Below are positions 54,596-62,098 of a stretch of DNA of 64,000 bases, piece after piece; the first letter of the stretch is position 1; each line of letters begins with the position of its first letter. The notes beneath the pieces were generated by a model that worked only from the letters and a program-made list of their open reading frames with translations, had not been told where the DNA came from and did no database searches. Location: positions 1 through 64,000 of the forward strand of contig NZ_PUJW01000016.1 in the NCBI RefSeq assembly GCF_011189575.1, written 5' to 3'. The stretch comes from Photorhabdus cinerea (GTDB taxonomy: Bacteria; Pseudomonadota; Gammaproteobacteria; Enterobacterales; Enterobacteriaceae). The position numbers and the translations under genes were made by a program.

Positions 54596-54781
54596 GAGGG
54601 AAGTATAGCGAGAAAAATAGAAATGGATCAGAGTGTTTTTCATAATCTACATTATAGTGAAGGAAGAACTATTGATTAACGAAAATAAAATTAATCTATA
54701 GCAGATAATTGACAATTAAAGTTTTATATCCCCCAGAAAACTACACGGTTAATTTTTGGGGGAAACTCAGACTTTATTCTA

Positions 54782-55198
54782 TCACTCTGGCAGTTCAGGC
54801 CAATCCATTTCCTGTGAAATATCTATCCGGTTAAGCATCACTCTATATTCCTTCCATGTCAATAAAGCCGCTTTCTCTTCTTCCGTGGCAATATCTAAAT
54901 CGATAGCATCCTGTAATAATGCGATTTGATTTGTTGCCTCGGTCATTAGTTGCTGTTTTTTGAGTTTAGCATGCTGCTGCAATTCTTCTCTTGTCGGTGG
55001 TGGAATATCCGCCCATTCTGGTAAACCATTTTTACCCGCTATACGATATTTACCTTCTGGTGCACCACTAGCCGCATATTCCTGATAAATATCGTTACTA
55101 ACCTCAGTAATATCATCCGGCAATGAACCGGCAGCAATATAATTCTGCTTCAGTTCTATCGGGTAGAATGCATTCTTTTTTGCGCTATAATAATACAT
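54782..55198 (-). CDS. phage tail-fibre assembly protein (Tfa family)
   Basis: 138-residue chaperone of the caudo_TAP/Tfa type. Features are an N-terminal YYYSAKKNAFYPIELKQNY, the Pro-rich ADIPPPTREELQQHAKLKKQQLM helix and a C-terminal W-x-x-YRVMLNRIDIS...DWPELP, all typical. The start at 55198 lies just after the tail-fibre stop. It would assist folding of the neighbouring tail fibre, which is broken here, so its present use is doubtful. Confidence 0.85.
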   Translation of the reverse strand: MYYYSAKKNAFYPIELKQNYIAAGSLPDDITEVSNDIYQEYAASGAPEGKYRIAGKNGLPEWADIPPPTREELQQHAKLKKQQLMTEATNQIALLQDAIDLDIATEEEKAALLTWKEYRVMLNRIDISQEMDWPELPE

Positions 55199-55200
55199 AA

Positions 55201-56013
55201 TTAATATCCTATTGCCATCCAAAAAAATGGGCTATTCCATTTGGCATTTACCCATGAATTAAACAATTCGAAAGATGAGTCACTAATCAGATTTACATAT
55301 CCAATAGTTGCACCCATAACACCTATCTTGCTCTGAATCGGATTAATAATTACAGAGTAATCCATACTGGAAAAACTAATTGGTAGCTGAATACGAGCCA
55401 CATGACCACTGTGGATCACATCAGTGCGCCCCCATTGATAAATTACATCGGTGTCTCCACATTTCCACCAGCCATTAATGGCTTTACCGGCAGTGTTCTT
55501 ATTACCTTTAGTATTAATTTGTTTGTCTACTTCTGCTCTGGTATACGCTCCGACATCCACTGCATCCAGATGAATGTCTTCAAACAGTTCCTTACTGTTG
55601 ATTTTCCGAATATTAGGTACTCTGCTACTAATATTTTCACTCAACGAATTTATTATCTCTTGGGCAAGTCTTTGCGTAATCGCTAATGCGTCATTGTGTA
55701 GATACAAAATCAGCTACCACGGATGATATAGTTGAAGACTGGCGCAAGACCTTATTTAATATACCCTTCATCCTTCAAGTTGCTGCTTTGTTGGCTGCTT
55801 TCACTTACCCCGGTCACATAGTTATCTATGCTCCCGGGGATTCGCTCCCTTGCCGCCGCGCTGCAATTTGAAATCTATTGGGTATAGATCAATAGAAATA
55901 AAATTTGGCGGTATTCCAGTATTAAGATACTGACTTTCTTCATATTCTCCTTGAGAAATAACATTAGCATCCTGGCTAACAGAAAAGGCTTTAAAATCAT
56001 TTTTATTACTCAT
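55201..56013 (-). pseudogene. phage tail-fibre gene broken by an ERIC insertion and a frameshift
   Basis: Three pieces of one gene are visible on the minus strand. The N-terminus (56013 to about 55887) reads MSNKNDFKAFSVSQDANVISQGEYEESQYL. An ERIC element follows (55760-55886). Then 55759-55692 reads LNKVLRQSSTISSVVADFVSTQ and a TGA. A frame shift by a few bases in a CAAT stretch allows NDALAITQRLAQEIINSL and the rest of the C-terminal domain (to 55201), ending WNSPFFWMAIGY. The gene starts like many Photorhabdus/P2-type tail fibres. It is non-functional as a whole, though the last 168 residues remain open. Confidence 0.8.
55760..55886 (-). repeat. ERIC-type intergenic repeat, copy 4 (inside a tail-fibre gene)
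   Basis: 127-bp copy with TATACC/GGGTATA ends and the ERIC core (GCTCCCGGGGATTCGCTCCC, CTTGCCGCCGCGCTGCA). It separates the tail-fibre N-terminal codons from the LNKV segment. This copy is thus within a former coding sequence, not a true intergenic region. Confidence 0.9.
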
Positions 56014-56501
56014 AATTTTTCCTTAAGAAAAAACCAATGCTTTCATTAAATAAAATCCTGAGTTAATAGGAATAAAAATAAAACATCTACCTTATCATCG
56101 AATATTATTTTTATATTTCATTTCAATCATAGCCTCTTTCTAATAAAGAACGATGAAAAATTTTTATAACTAAATACGATTAATCATTTTCATATAATTT
56201 ATGAAAAAAATATCTTCCATTGAAACCAAAATATATCCAAACCACCTATTTACATTCAACATTCGCCCTCCTCTACCTTCTTGCGATTTTTCTGTTTCAG
56301 CGTAAATATGTTGGCATAAGTCAGCCTCTTAATGCTGAAATGATATAAAATTATTTTTTAATCAAAATTAAAAATTTAAAACTCCAATGACACAAGTAAA
56401 CTTTACAAACTCATAAAAATACTCTTAAGTATTTATTAACCTGAACTATCCAGAAATAGGTCTATTCTTAAATATGTAGATAGCTTGATTATTGATACTT
56501 A
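56014..56501. other. AT-rich spacer upstream of the tail-fibre relic
   Basis: About 490 bp with no recognisable gene. A short minus-strand frame near 56250-56330 was checked and matched nothing known. Other phage structural genes expected before a tail fibre are absent, so the cassette is an isolated remnant. Confidence 0.45.
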
Positions 56502-56628
56502 TATACCCAATGGATTTCAAGATGCATCGCGACGGCAAGGGAGCGAATCCCCGGGAGCATAGATAACTCTGTGACCGGGGTGAGTGAGTGCAGCCAACAA
56601 AGAGGCAACTTGAAAGATAACAGGTATA
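56502..56628 (+). repeat. ERIC-type intergenic repeat, copy 5
   Basis: 127-bp copy with TATACCC and GGTATA ends and the ERIC core (GGGAGCGAATCCCCGGGAGC, GTGACCGGGGTGAG). It ends 27 bp before the start of the FMN oxidase gene, so it probably forms part of that leader. Confidence 0.9.
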
Positions 56629-56655
56629 AGCCTACTTTAAGTAAGGGAGAATTGT

Positions 56656-57846
56656 ATGCCATCAAGAAGAGACGTCATGGTTGGAGGATTAAGTCTTGCT
56701 GCTGCCGGTATTCTATCCACGGTATCTTCAACCAACGCTGCAACTGCTAATATAAAACTGCAAGGAGCTTATAAAGCAAGTAATACAGAAAAAGCACTTG
56801 ATATTATTAGTCTTTATGATTTAGAAGAAGAAGCGCGTAAATTGATCCCTGCTTCTCATTTTGGTTATATTAGCAGTGGTTCAGGTGATGAATGGACTTT
56901 ACGTGAAAACACGAGAGCCTTTGATAATTACCAAATTATTCCGCGCTATCTCGCAGGAGTAAAAGATCCTGACACCACAACCGAATTACTCGGCAGCAAA
57001 GTAGATATACCTATTTTCGTTCCTCCAATGGCAGCACATGGGCTGGCTCATGTTACCGCGGAACTGGGAACAGCTAAAGGAGCCGCCGATGCTGGTACAC
57101 TGTTTACTGCACAAACGCTGTCTAATTCATCTCTTGATGAGATAACAAAGATAAGTAAGGGACCTAAATGGTTCCAAATTTATTTTACCAAAGATATGGG
57201 TATTAACCGTGAACTCATACATCGGGCTAAAGCTATGGGTGCAACCGCAATAGTATTTACAGTTGATTTAGAATGGGGTGGTAACAGAGAAACCGATAAA
57301 CGTAATAAATTTGTCTTCCCAAATTCACTTCCGTTTCCTAATATCCCTAACGCCCCCGTCGGCGCAACATTAAAAGAGATCTCTTCCATATTTAAACGGG
57401 ATCTTGATTTCAAGGATCTTGAGTTTCTTGCCAAAGAATCGGGCCTTCCAATTATCGTAAAAGGTATTCAATCTGCCGAAAACGCTAAAGAATGTGTTGA
57501 CTACGGAGCCTCGGCTATTCAGGTATCTAACCACGGTGGCCGACAGTTGGATACTGTCCCGGCAGCAATCACTTCATTACCAGGCATTGTTGAAGCTGTT
57601 GGGTCTAAAATTCCGGTCTATTTAGATGGAGGTATCCGTCGTGGCGTTCATGTGTTTAAAGCTCTCGCGTTAGGTGCTAAAGCTGTCGCTATTGGCAGAC
57701 CAATTTTGTATGGACTCGCATTAGGCGGAGCGCCAGGCGTTACATCCGTTTTAAATCTACTTAAGGATGAACTCAAACTTAGTATGAAACTAGCGGGATG
57801 TGCAGCCATTAAAGATATCGAGAGAAAATTTATCAGTCTAATTTAG
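56656..57846 (+). CDS. Tat-exported FMN-dependent alpha-hydroxy-acid oxidase
   Basis: Twin-arginine signal PSRRDVMVGGLSLAAAGILSTVSSTNA (residues 2-28) followed by an FMN-binding TIM barrel of the lactate/glycolate oxidase family. The active-site His and Arg are in IQVSNHGGRQLDTVPA (about 290-305); DGGIRRGVHVFKALALGAKAVAIGRP binds FMN phosphate. ASHFGYISSGSGDEWTLREN carries the conserved Tyr. It has 396 residues. An oxidase of this kind in the periplasm would produce hydrogen peroxide from a 2-hydroxy acid; lactate is likely but not shown. AAGGGAG ribosome site present. Confidence 0.88.
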   Translation: MPSRRDVMVGGLSLAAAGILSTVSSTNAATANIKLQGAYKASNTEKALDIISLYDLEEEARKLIPASHFGYISSGSGDEWTLRENTRAFDNYQIIPRYLAGVKDPDTTTELLGSKVDIPIFVPPMAAHGLAHVTAELGTAKGAADAGTLFTAQTLSNSSLDEITKISKGPKWFQIYFTKDMGINRELIHRAKAMGATAIVFTVDLEWGGNRETDKRNKFVFPNSLPFPNIPNAPVGATLKEISSIFKRDLDFKDLEFLAKESGLPIIVKGIQSAENAKECVDYGASAIQVSNHGGRQLDTVPAAITSLPGIVEAVGSKIPVYLDGGIRRGVHVFKALALGAKAVAIGRPILYGLALGGAPGVTSVLNLLKDELKLSMKLAGCAAIKDIERKFISLI

Positions 57847-57948
57847 TTCTTAACTCACTGATAAAAAACTCAGCCCCGTTTCATTTGAAATATGTGATTT
57901 CAGGAAATGGGGCAAATTACATTACCTTTATAAACGATGGATCTTATA

Positions 57949-58512
57949 ATGAAAAAATCTTTTATTTTACTTGCTGCTACCCTCTTTACATCTGGAGTTC
58001 AAGCTGCGGAATATGTTATTGATCCTAATCACACCAACGCCCGTTTTCAGATAGATCACTTCGCTACTACCACTAACCACGGTGGTTTTTATAATTTAGA
58101 AGGCAAAATAGAATTCTCACCAGCAGAAAAAAGAGGTATCGTCGATATATCCATTCCAATAAAAAATATCAATAGCGGTTCAACATCATTTGATAATCAT
58201 TTAAAAAGCTCTGATTTATTTGATGAAGTAAAATATCCAGTAATTCGTTTTATCTCAACAAAATGGAATTTCGAGGGAGATAAAGTTAAAAGTGTTGACG
58301 GAAATCTCACATTAATGGGTCAAACACATCCTATTACCCTGAATGCAACAAAGTTCAACTGTTACCAAAGCCCAATTATTAAGGCGGAAGTTTGTGGTGG
58401 AGATTTCCAAACTCAATTAGACCGTACTCAATGGGGAATGAATTACCAGGTTAAAAACGGCATTAGCAAACAAGTCGATTTGTATATTCAAGTCGAAGCC
58501 GCAAAAAAATAA
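57949..58512 (+). CDS. YceI-family periplasmic protein
   Basis: Sec signal MKKSFILLAATLFTSGVQA (1-19) with cleavage before AEYVIDPNHT. The mature part is a lipocalin-like YceI barrel (FQIDHFATTTNHGGFYNLEGKIEF...LTLMGQTHPITLNATKFN) that binds polyisoprenoid lipids in characterised members. It has 187 residues from ATG 57949; an upstream ATG at 57937 would spoil the signal peptide. A Cys pair (CYQSPIIKAEVC) could form a disulfide. It may be co-transcribed with the oxidase 102 bp upstream. Confidence 0.88.
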   Translation: MKKSFILLAATLFTSGVQAAEYVIDPNHTNARFQIDHFATTTNHGGFYNLEGKIEFSPAEKRGIVDISIPIKNINSGSTSFDNHLKSSDLFDEVKYPVIRFISTKWNFEGDKVKSVDGNLTLMGQTHPITLNATKFNCYQSPIIKAEVCGGDFQTQLDRTQWGMNYQVKNGISKQVDLYIQVEAAKK

Positions 58513-58587
58513 TGTGTCATTATCTTCTACATTAATTATTTATTTCCCCTTAAAGTTTTCTTTAAAGGGAAATGTTTCATATAAATA

Positions 58588-59733
58588 TTAATGCAGTACA
58601 CGAGACACAAGTGACTCATCGATATCTATCTCATAAATTCTCTGTTCTTCTATTCTACTACGTAAAGCTTCTTCAACTAATGTAGAGAAACCGGTCATCA
58701 TTTGCCGTTCCATAATAATGCCTTTTGGTTCAGGCCATGGAAGATTAGCGATTGGCCAATCGCAATACAATTTATAATAATTAAATTGCTCTAACCTCCC
58801 TTTAGCTCTATCAAAATCATTATTCCAGTAAGCATTTCCCAACTGAAAGTTTATATAAAAATCATCAAAGCTACCGAAAATCTCATAAATATAATCAGCG
58901 GTTTTCAGCATCTTTTCCCATGCCATTTCTTCACTGATATAACCAGCACAAAAACAGTTACGACTTAAAACGATTGCAAGCCATAAATCGAATCCCCACA
59001 CCAATGCAGGTGGACGTCCATTAACAGACTGAGAACATTTACGAATATAGTCAGGTGTTACCTCAGCTAATTTAGCAAGAATCTTAAACATTTTTCCATC
59101 ACTAAGAGCCGTATCAACAACAAAATGTTTTGAATGTATCCCATCCCATAAGGTGGTTATCATTTTCATATAACCTTCTTCATCAATAATTCCCCAGTCG
59201 CTATATAATTGGGATTGGTGTTCCTGGGCAGCTGATAATGGTAACAGGTAATAACAATAATCGTCATGAGCAACACGTGATTGTAAAGGATAATGTTCCA
59301 AAGTTTCACTCCAAAAACCTAACCAATAGTCACTGACAATATTCAACCGCAATACCTGACGCTTCTCTTCCGGTAAAAGAGATAAACCCGCTTGTTGATA
59401 GTAACGCCGTTGCTCCCATTCAGGACGTTTAATAATACGGTAAATAATGACAGAGAGTAACATTACTACCAATAATGCTACACTTCCTACCTTAGCCAAA
59501 AGTAAATAGTCTTCATCTGGAAAAGATACATCACCTATTATTAATAATATAATTGCTACAGATAATATAGTCCCCATACATATCGCAATCAAAAATAGAA
59601 TATTAATGACTGAATATAAAAAACGTAGAAAAGGAGACTTTCTTCTCTCACAGAGAATATTCTTTATTATCTGATAACCTTTAACAGGGAACTGTCTGTA
59701 ATGAGGCTGATTTTGTAAAAGGTCTTTCATCAC
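58588..59733 (-). CDS. DUF1266-family membrane protein
   Basis: 381 residues. Two membrane segments (about 36-65 and 80-103) precede a large cytosolic domain with the DUF1266 pattern (WGFDLWLAIVLSRNCFCAGYISEEMAWEKM, SFDDFYINFQLGNAYW). E. coli YbeU/YbeR-like proteins share this domain; function unknown, with suspected roles near secretion or toxin loci. The start is GTG 59733 or ATG 59730, both after AGGA. The protein stands alone here. Confidence 0.75.
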   Translation of the reverse strand: MMKDLLQNQPHYRQFPVKGYQIIKNILCERRKSPFLRFLYSVINILFLIAICMGTILSVAIILLIIGDVSFPDEDYLLLAKVGSVALLVVMLLSVIIYRIIKRPEWEQRRYYQQAGLSLLPEEKRQVLRLNIVSDYWLGFWSETLEHYPLQSRVAHDDYCYYLLPLSAAQEHQSQLYSDWGIIDEEGYMKMITTLWDGIHSKHFVVDTALSDGKMFKILAKLAEVTPDYIRKCSQSVNGRPPALVWGFDLWLAIVLSRNCFCAGYISEEMAWEKMLKTADYIYEIFGSFDDFYINFQLGNAYWNNDFDRAKGRLEQFNYYKLYCDWPIANLPWPEPKGIIMERQMMTGFSTLVEEALRSRIEEQRIYEIDIDESLVSRVLH

Positions 59734-59949
59734 AAATGATTCCTTTTCGGAAATTATCTGTCATACATGATAATTCTTATCTGTGTTATCACAAACTTCA
59801 AAAAAACACTATTTTTGCCGCTAAGTATCAATTTAACCAAATTAACTCTATCAGGGGACAATCTCGATGAACTTTTCTGGATAATATTTTCTATCGTAGA
59901 AACATGATAACATCACAACATTGTCATCATGCTGGTTGTAAGGGGAGCA

Positions 59950-60459
59950 ATGGAACTCGTTAATCAAAAAAAGTTAATGGAACAGGCGGAAGCTATTTGC
60001 CAGGCTCGGGGAGCCCGCTTTACTCCACAGAGGCTTGAAGTTTTACGTCTGATTTCAGAGCAACCTGGAGCAATCAGTGCTTATGATTTGCTAGATTTAT
60101 TGCGGGCAGCAGAACCACAAGCTAAACCCCCAACCGTCTACCGAGCACTGGAATTTCTGCTAGAACAGGGATTTATTCATAAAATAGAATCTACCAACAG
60201 TTATGTGCTGTGCCACCATATTGAACAACCAAGCCACACCTCAGCGATGTTTATTTGCGACCACTGCGGTTCGGTTTCAGAACGGGATGGCGGCGCCGTT
60301 GAATCTGCTATTCAACAATTAGCAAAAACTGCCGGATTCAGTTTACGCCATACAGTAATTGAAGCTCACGGATTGTGTTCACCTTGTGAAGAGATTGAAT
60401 CTTGCTCTGAACGGGATAAATGCCAACATGACCACAGCATTGAGGTAAAAAAGAAATAA
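59950..60459 (+). CDS. zur: zinc uptake regulator Zur
   Basis: Fur-family repressor of zinc uptake genes. Winged helix RFTPQRLEVLRLI (about 22-34), AKPPTVYRALEFLLEQGFIHKIES, and metal sites CDHCG, CSPCEE and CQHDHS. The start at 59950 has AAGGGG upstream; 169 residues (E. coli 171). It is divergent from the DUF1266 gene. dinF and yjbJ, which flank it in E. coli, are absent. Confidence 0.95.
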   Translation: MELVNQKKLMEQAEAICQARGARFTPQRLEVLRLISEQPGAISAYDLLDLLRAAEPQAKPPTVYRALEFLLEQGFIHKIESTNSYVLCHHIEQPSHTSAMFICDHCGSVSERDGGAVESAIQQLAKTAGFSLRHTVIEAHGLCSPCEEIESCSERDKCQHDHSIEVKKK

Positions 60460-60873
60460 GCAGTCAGTACTTAGAACTTATCCTAATAGGCTACTTTATT
60501 TGCCACTGGTTGCAAAAAGCGAACCCGGACAGTACTCAGACAAAAGCCTTAGTTTTTGCACGCACTTTAATACGGTCCGAAGGGTGAACGAAGCGAGTCA
60601 TCCTCGCGTATTATTACTATGTGTATACTCCATTGTGTACGCTCCATTCTGCTGTGCTGCCTGTATTCACTGTTCATTCACAAGAACAGTCTGCAATAAT
60701 TACACCTACTGAGTTAGATTCTTAATTTTGGTACAAGTCAGCTATCAAGATGAAAAGACAACCGCAGAATCACGTTTAAGACAATCGTAATGATACATTC
60801 AATAACATGATTCTGCCGGAATATTGCAATGTCCTGATCATCACCAAAAAAACAGTGACTTAATATATTACTA
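60460..60873. other. gene-free region between zur and lexA
   Basis: 414 bp between convergent zur and lexA. It contains a GC-richer patch (60540-60680) with an open frame lacking a ribosome site, probably chance or a degenerate element. The E. coli neighbours dinF and yjbJ are missing. No RNA gene was seen. Confidence 0.45.
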
Positions 60874-61479
60874 TCAGAGCCAGCCACAGCTACGAATCAC
60901 TCCGACCGCCAACCCTTCGATTGTCAAGTTTTGATCACGTAGATCAACAACTATTGGTTTAAACTCTGGGTTTTCTGCCAGCAATTCAACTTTATTCCCA
61001 GTCTGTCTAAAACGTTTTACAGTTACTTCATCTTCAATACGGGCAACAATAACCTGCCCATTATGAACATCCTGTGTTTTATGCACAGCCAGCAGGTCAC
61101 CATCCATAATCCCAATATCTTTCATAGACATTCCGCTGACTCTTAACAGGAAATCTGCACTTGGTTTAAACAATGCAGGATCAACCTGATAATGGCTTTC
61201 AATATGCTCCTGTGCCAGCAGTGGTTCACCTGCAGCAACACGACCAATCAACGGTAAACCAGATTCTTCAAGCAGCAAACGGATACCCCTAGATGCCCCG
61301 GCAACAATCTCTATCACCCCTTTACGAGCCAGCGCTTTTAAATGCTCTTCTGCCGCATTCGGTGAACGAAAGCCAAGATGTGATGCAATTTCAGCACGCG
61401 TTGGCGGCATACCCGTTTGCGAAATGTGGTCACGCACTAAGTCATAAACTTGTTGCTGCCTTGCAGTAAGTGCTTTCAC
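60874..61479 (-). CDS. lexA: SOS repressor LexA
   Basis: Master SOS repressor, cleaved with RecA help. The N-terminal winged helix is ALTARQQQVYDLVRDHISQTGMPPTRAEIA. The cleavage site Ala-Gly is in GRVAAGEPLL (about 83-85); the catalytic Ser is in VSGMSMKDIG (about 118) and Lys in AVHKTQDVHNGQ (about 155). It has 201 residues (E. coli 202). The start codon is GTG at 61479, with AGGGGG upstream. Autoregulation is indicated by two LexA boxes. Confidence 0.96.
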   Translation of the reverse strand: MKALTARQQQVYDLVRDHISQTGMPPTRAEIASHLGFRSPNAAEEHLKALARKGVIEIVAGASRGIRLLLEESGLPLIGRVAAGEPLLAQEHIESHYQVDPALFKPSADFLLRVSGMSMKDIGIMDGDLLAVHKTQDVHNGQVIVARIEDEVTVKRFRQTGNKVELLAENPEFKPIVVDLRDQNLTIEGLAVGVIRSCGWL

Positions 61480-61487
61480 TTCGCCCC

Positions 61488-61542
61488 CTGTTTGTTTATA
61501 CAGTCAAACTGTGAGTATATACAGGTAAATAGCAATTGGGAA
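61488..61542 (-). promoter_or_regulatory. lexA promoter with two tandem LexA boxes
   Basis: Boxes CTGTTTGTTTATACAG (61488-61503) and CTGTGAGTATATACAG (61509-61524) both fit CTG-N10-CAG and are offset by 21 bp, as in E. coli. The promoter -10 TATACT (minus strand, 61514-61519) lies inside the second box, and -35 TTCCCA (61537-61542) is 17 bp upstream. Confidence 0.92.
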
Positions 61543-61598
61543 CCTGTCAGGACAGAAAATCAGCCAATTATAATACACTGATCAATTATTAAACGAAA

Positions 61599-61970
61599 TT
61601 AACCCATAAAAAACTGCCAAAGAACTGTACTCCAGACAATTAATGCTAGAATAATCGTCAAAAAGACTGCCGCAGAACCCATATCCTTCGCCCGACCGGA
61701 TAACTCATGGAACTCACTGCCAATACGATCAACAATCGCCTCAATAGCACTATTCAGAATTTCCATAATCAAGACCAACATAATTGAACCAATCAGTAAA
61801 ATACGTTCAATTACGCTGACATCCAGATAAAAGGCAACAATCAGAGCCAATATTGCTACGATTATTTCCTCCCGGAAAGCGGCTTCATTCTGCCATGCAG
61901 CCTTAATACCTTTCACCGAATATCTTGTTGCTTTAATAATACGGGTCAGTCCCACGGATTGATTTTTCAT
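61599..61970 (-). CDS. dgkA: diacylglycerol kinase DgkA
   Basis: Trimeric three-helix inner-membrane kinase that recycles diacylglycerol from membrane-derived oligosaccharide synthesis. Conserved NEAAFREEI (about 28-36) and the catalytic EILNSAIEAIVDRIG (about 70-84) are present. It has 123 residues (E. coli 122). Divergent from plsB, as in E. coli. Confidence 0.95.
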   Translation of the reverse strand: MKNQSVGLTRIIKATRYSVKGIKAAWQNEAAFREEIIVAILALIVAFYLDVSVIERILLIGSIMLVLIMEILNSAIEAIVDRIGSEFHELSGRAKDMGSAAVFLTIILALIVWSTVLWQFFMG

Positions 61971-62098
61971 AAATTACTCACATCCTATATGAAGTTGTTT
62001 GCCACTTTTCATGTTTATTATTGTCTTAACTCAACAGATCTCAACAACTGTTTCTGGTATGCTTGCGACCTATTGCTAACAAGAGGCTTTAGTTATTT

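Noticed and set aside
22115..56628. Possible CRISPR array suggested by recurring repeats
   Set aside because: The five repeats are 127-bp ERIC copies, kilobases apart and in both orientations, with no spacers or cas genes.
60500..60712. 70-residue frame between zur and lexA
   Set aside because: No ribosome site, Cys-rich odd composition and no recognised family; probably chance.
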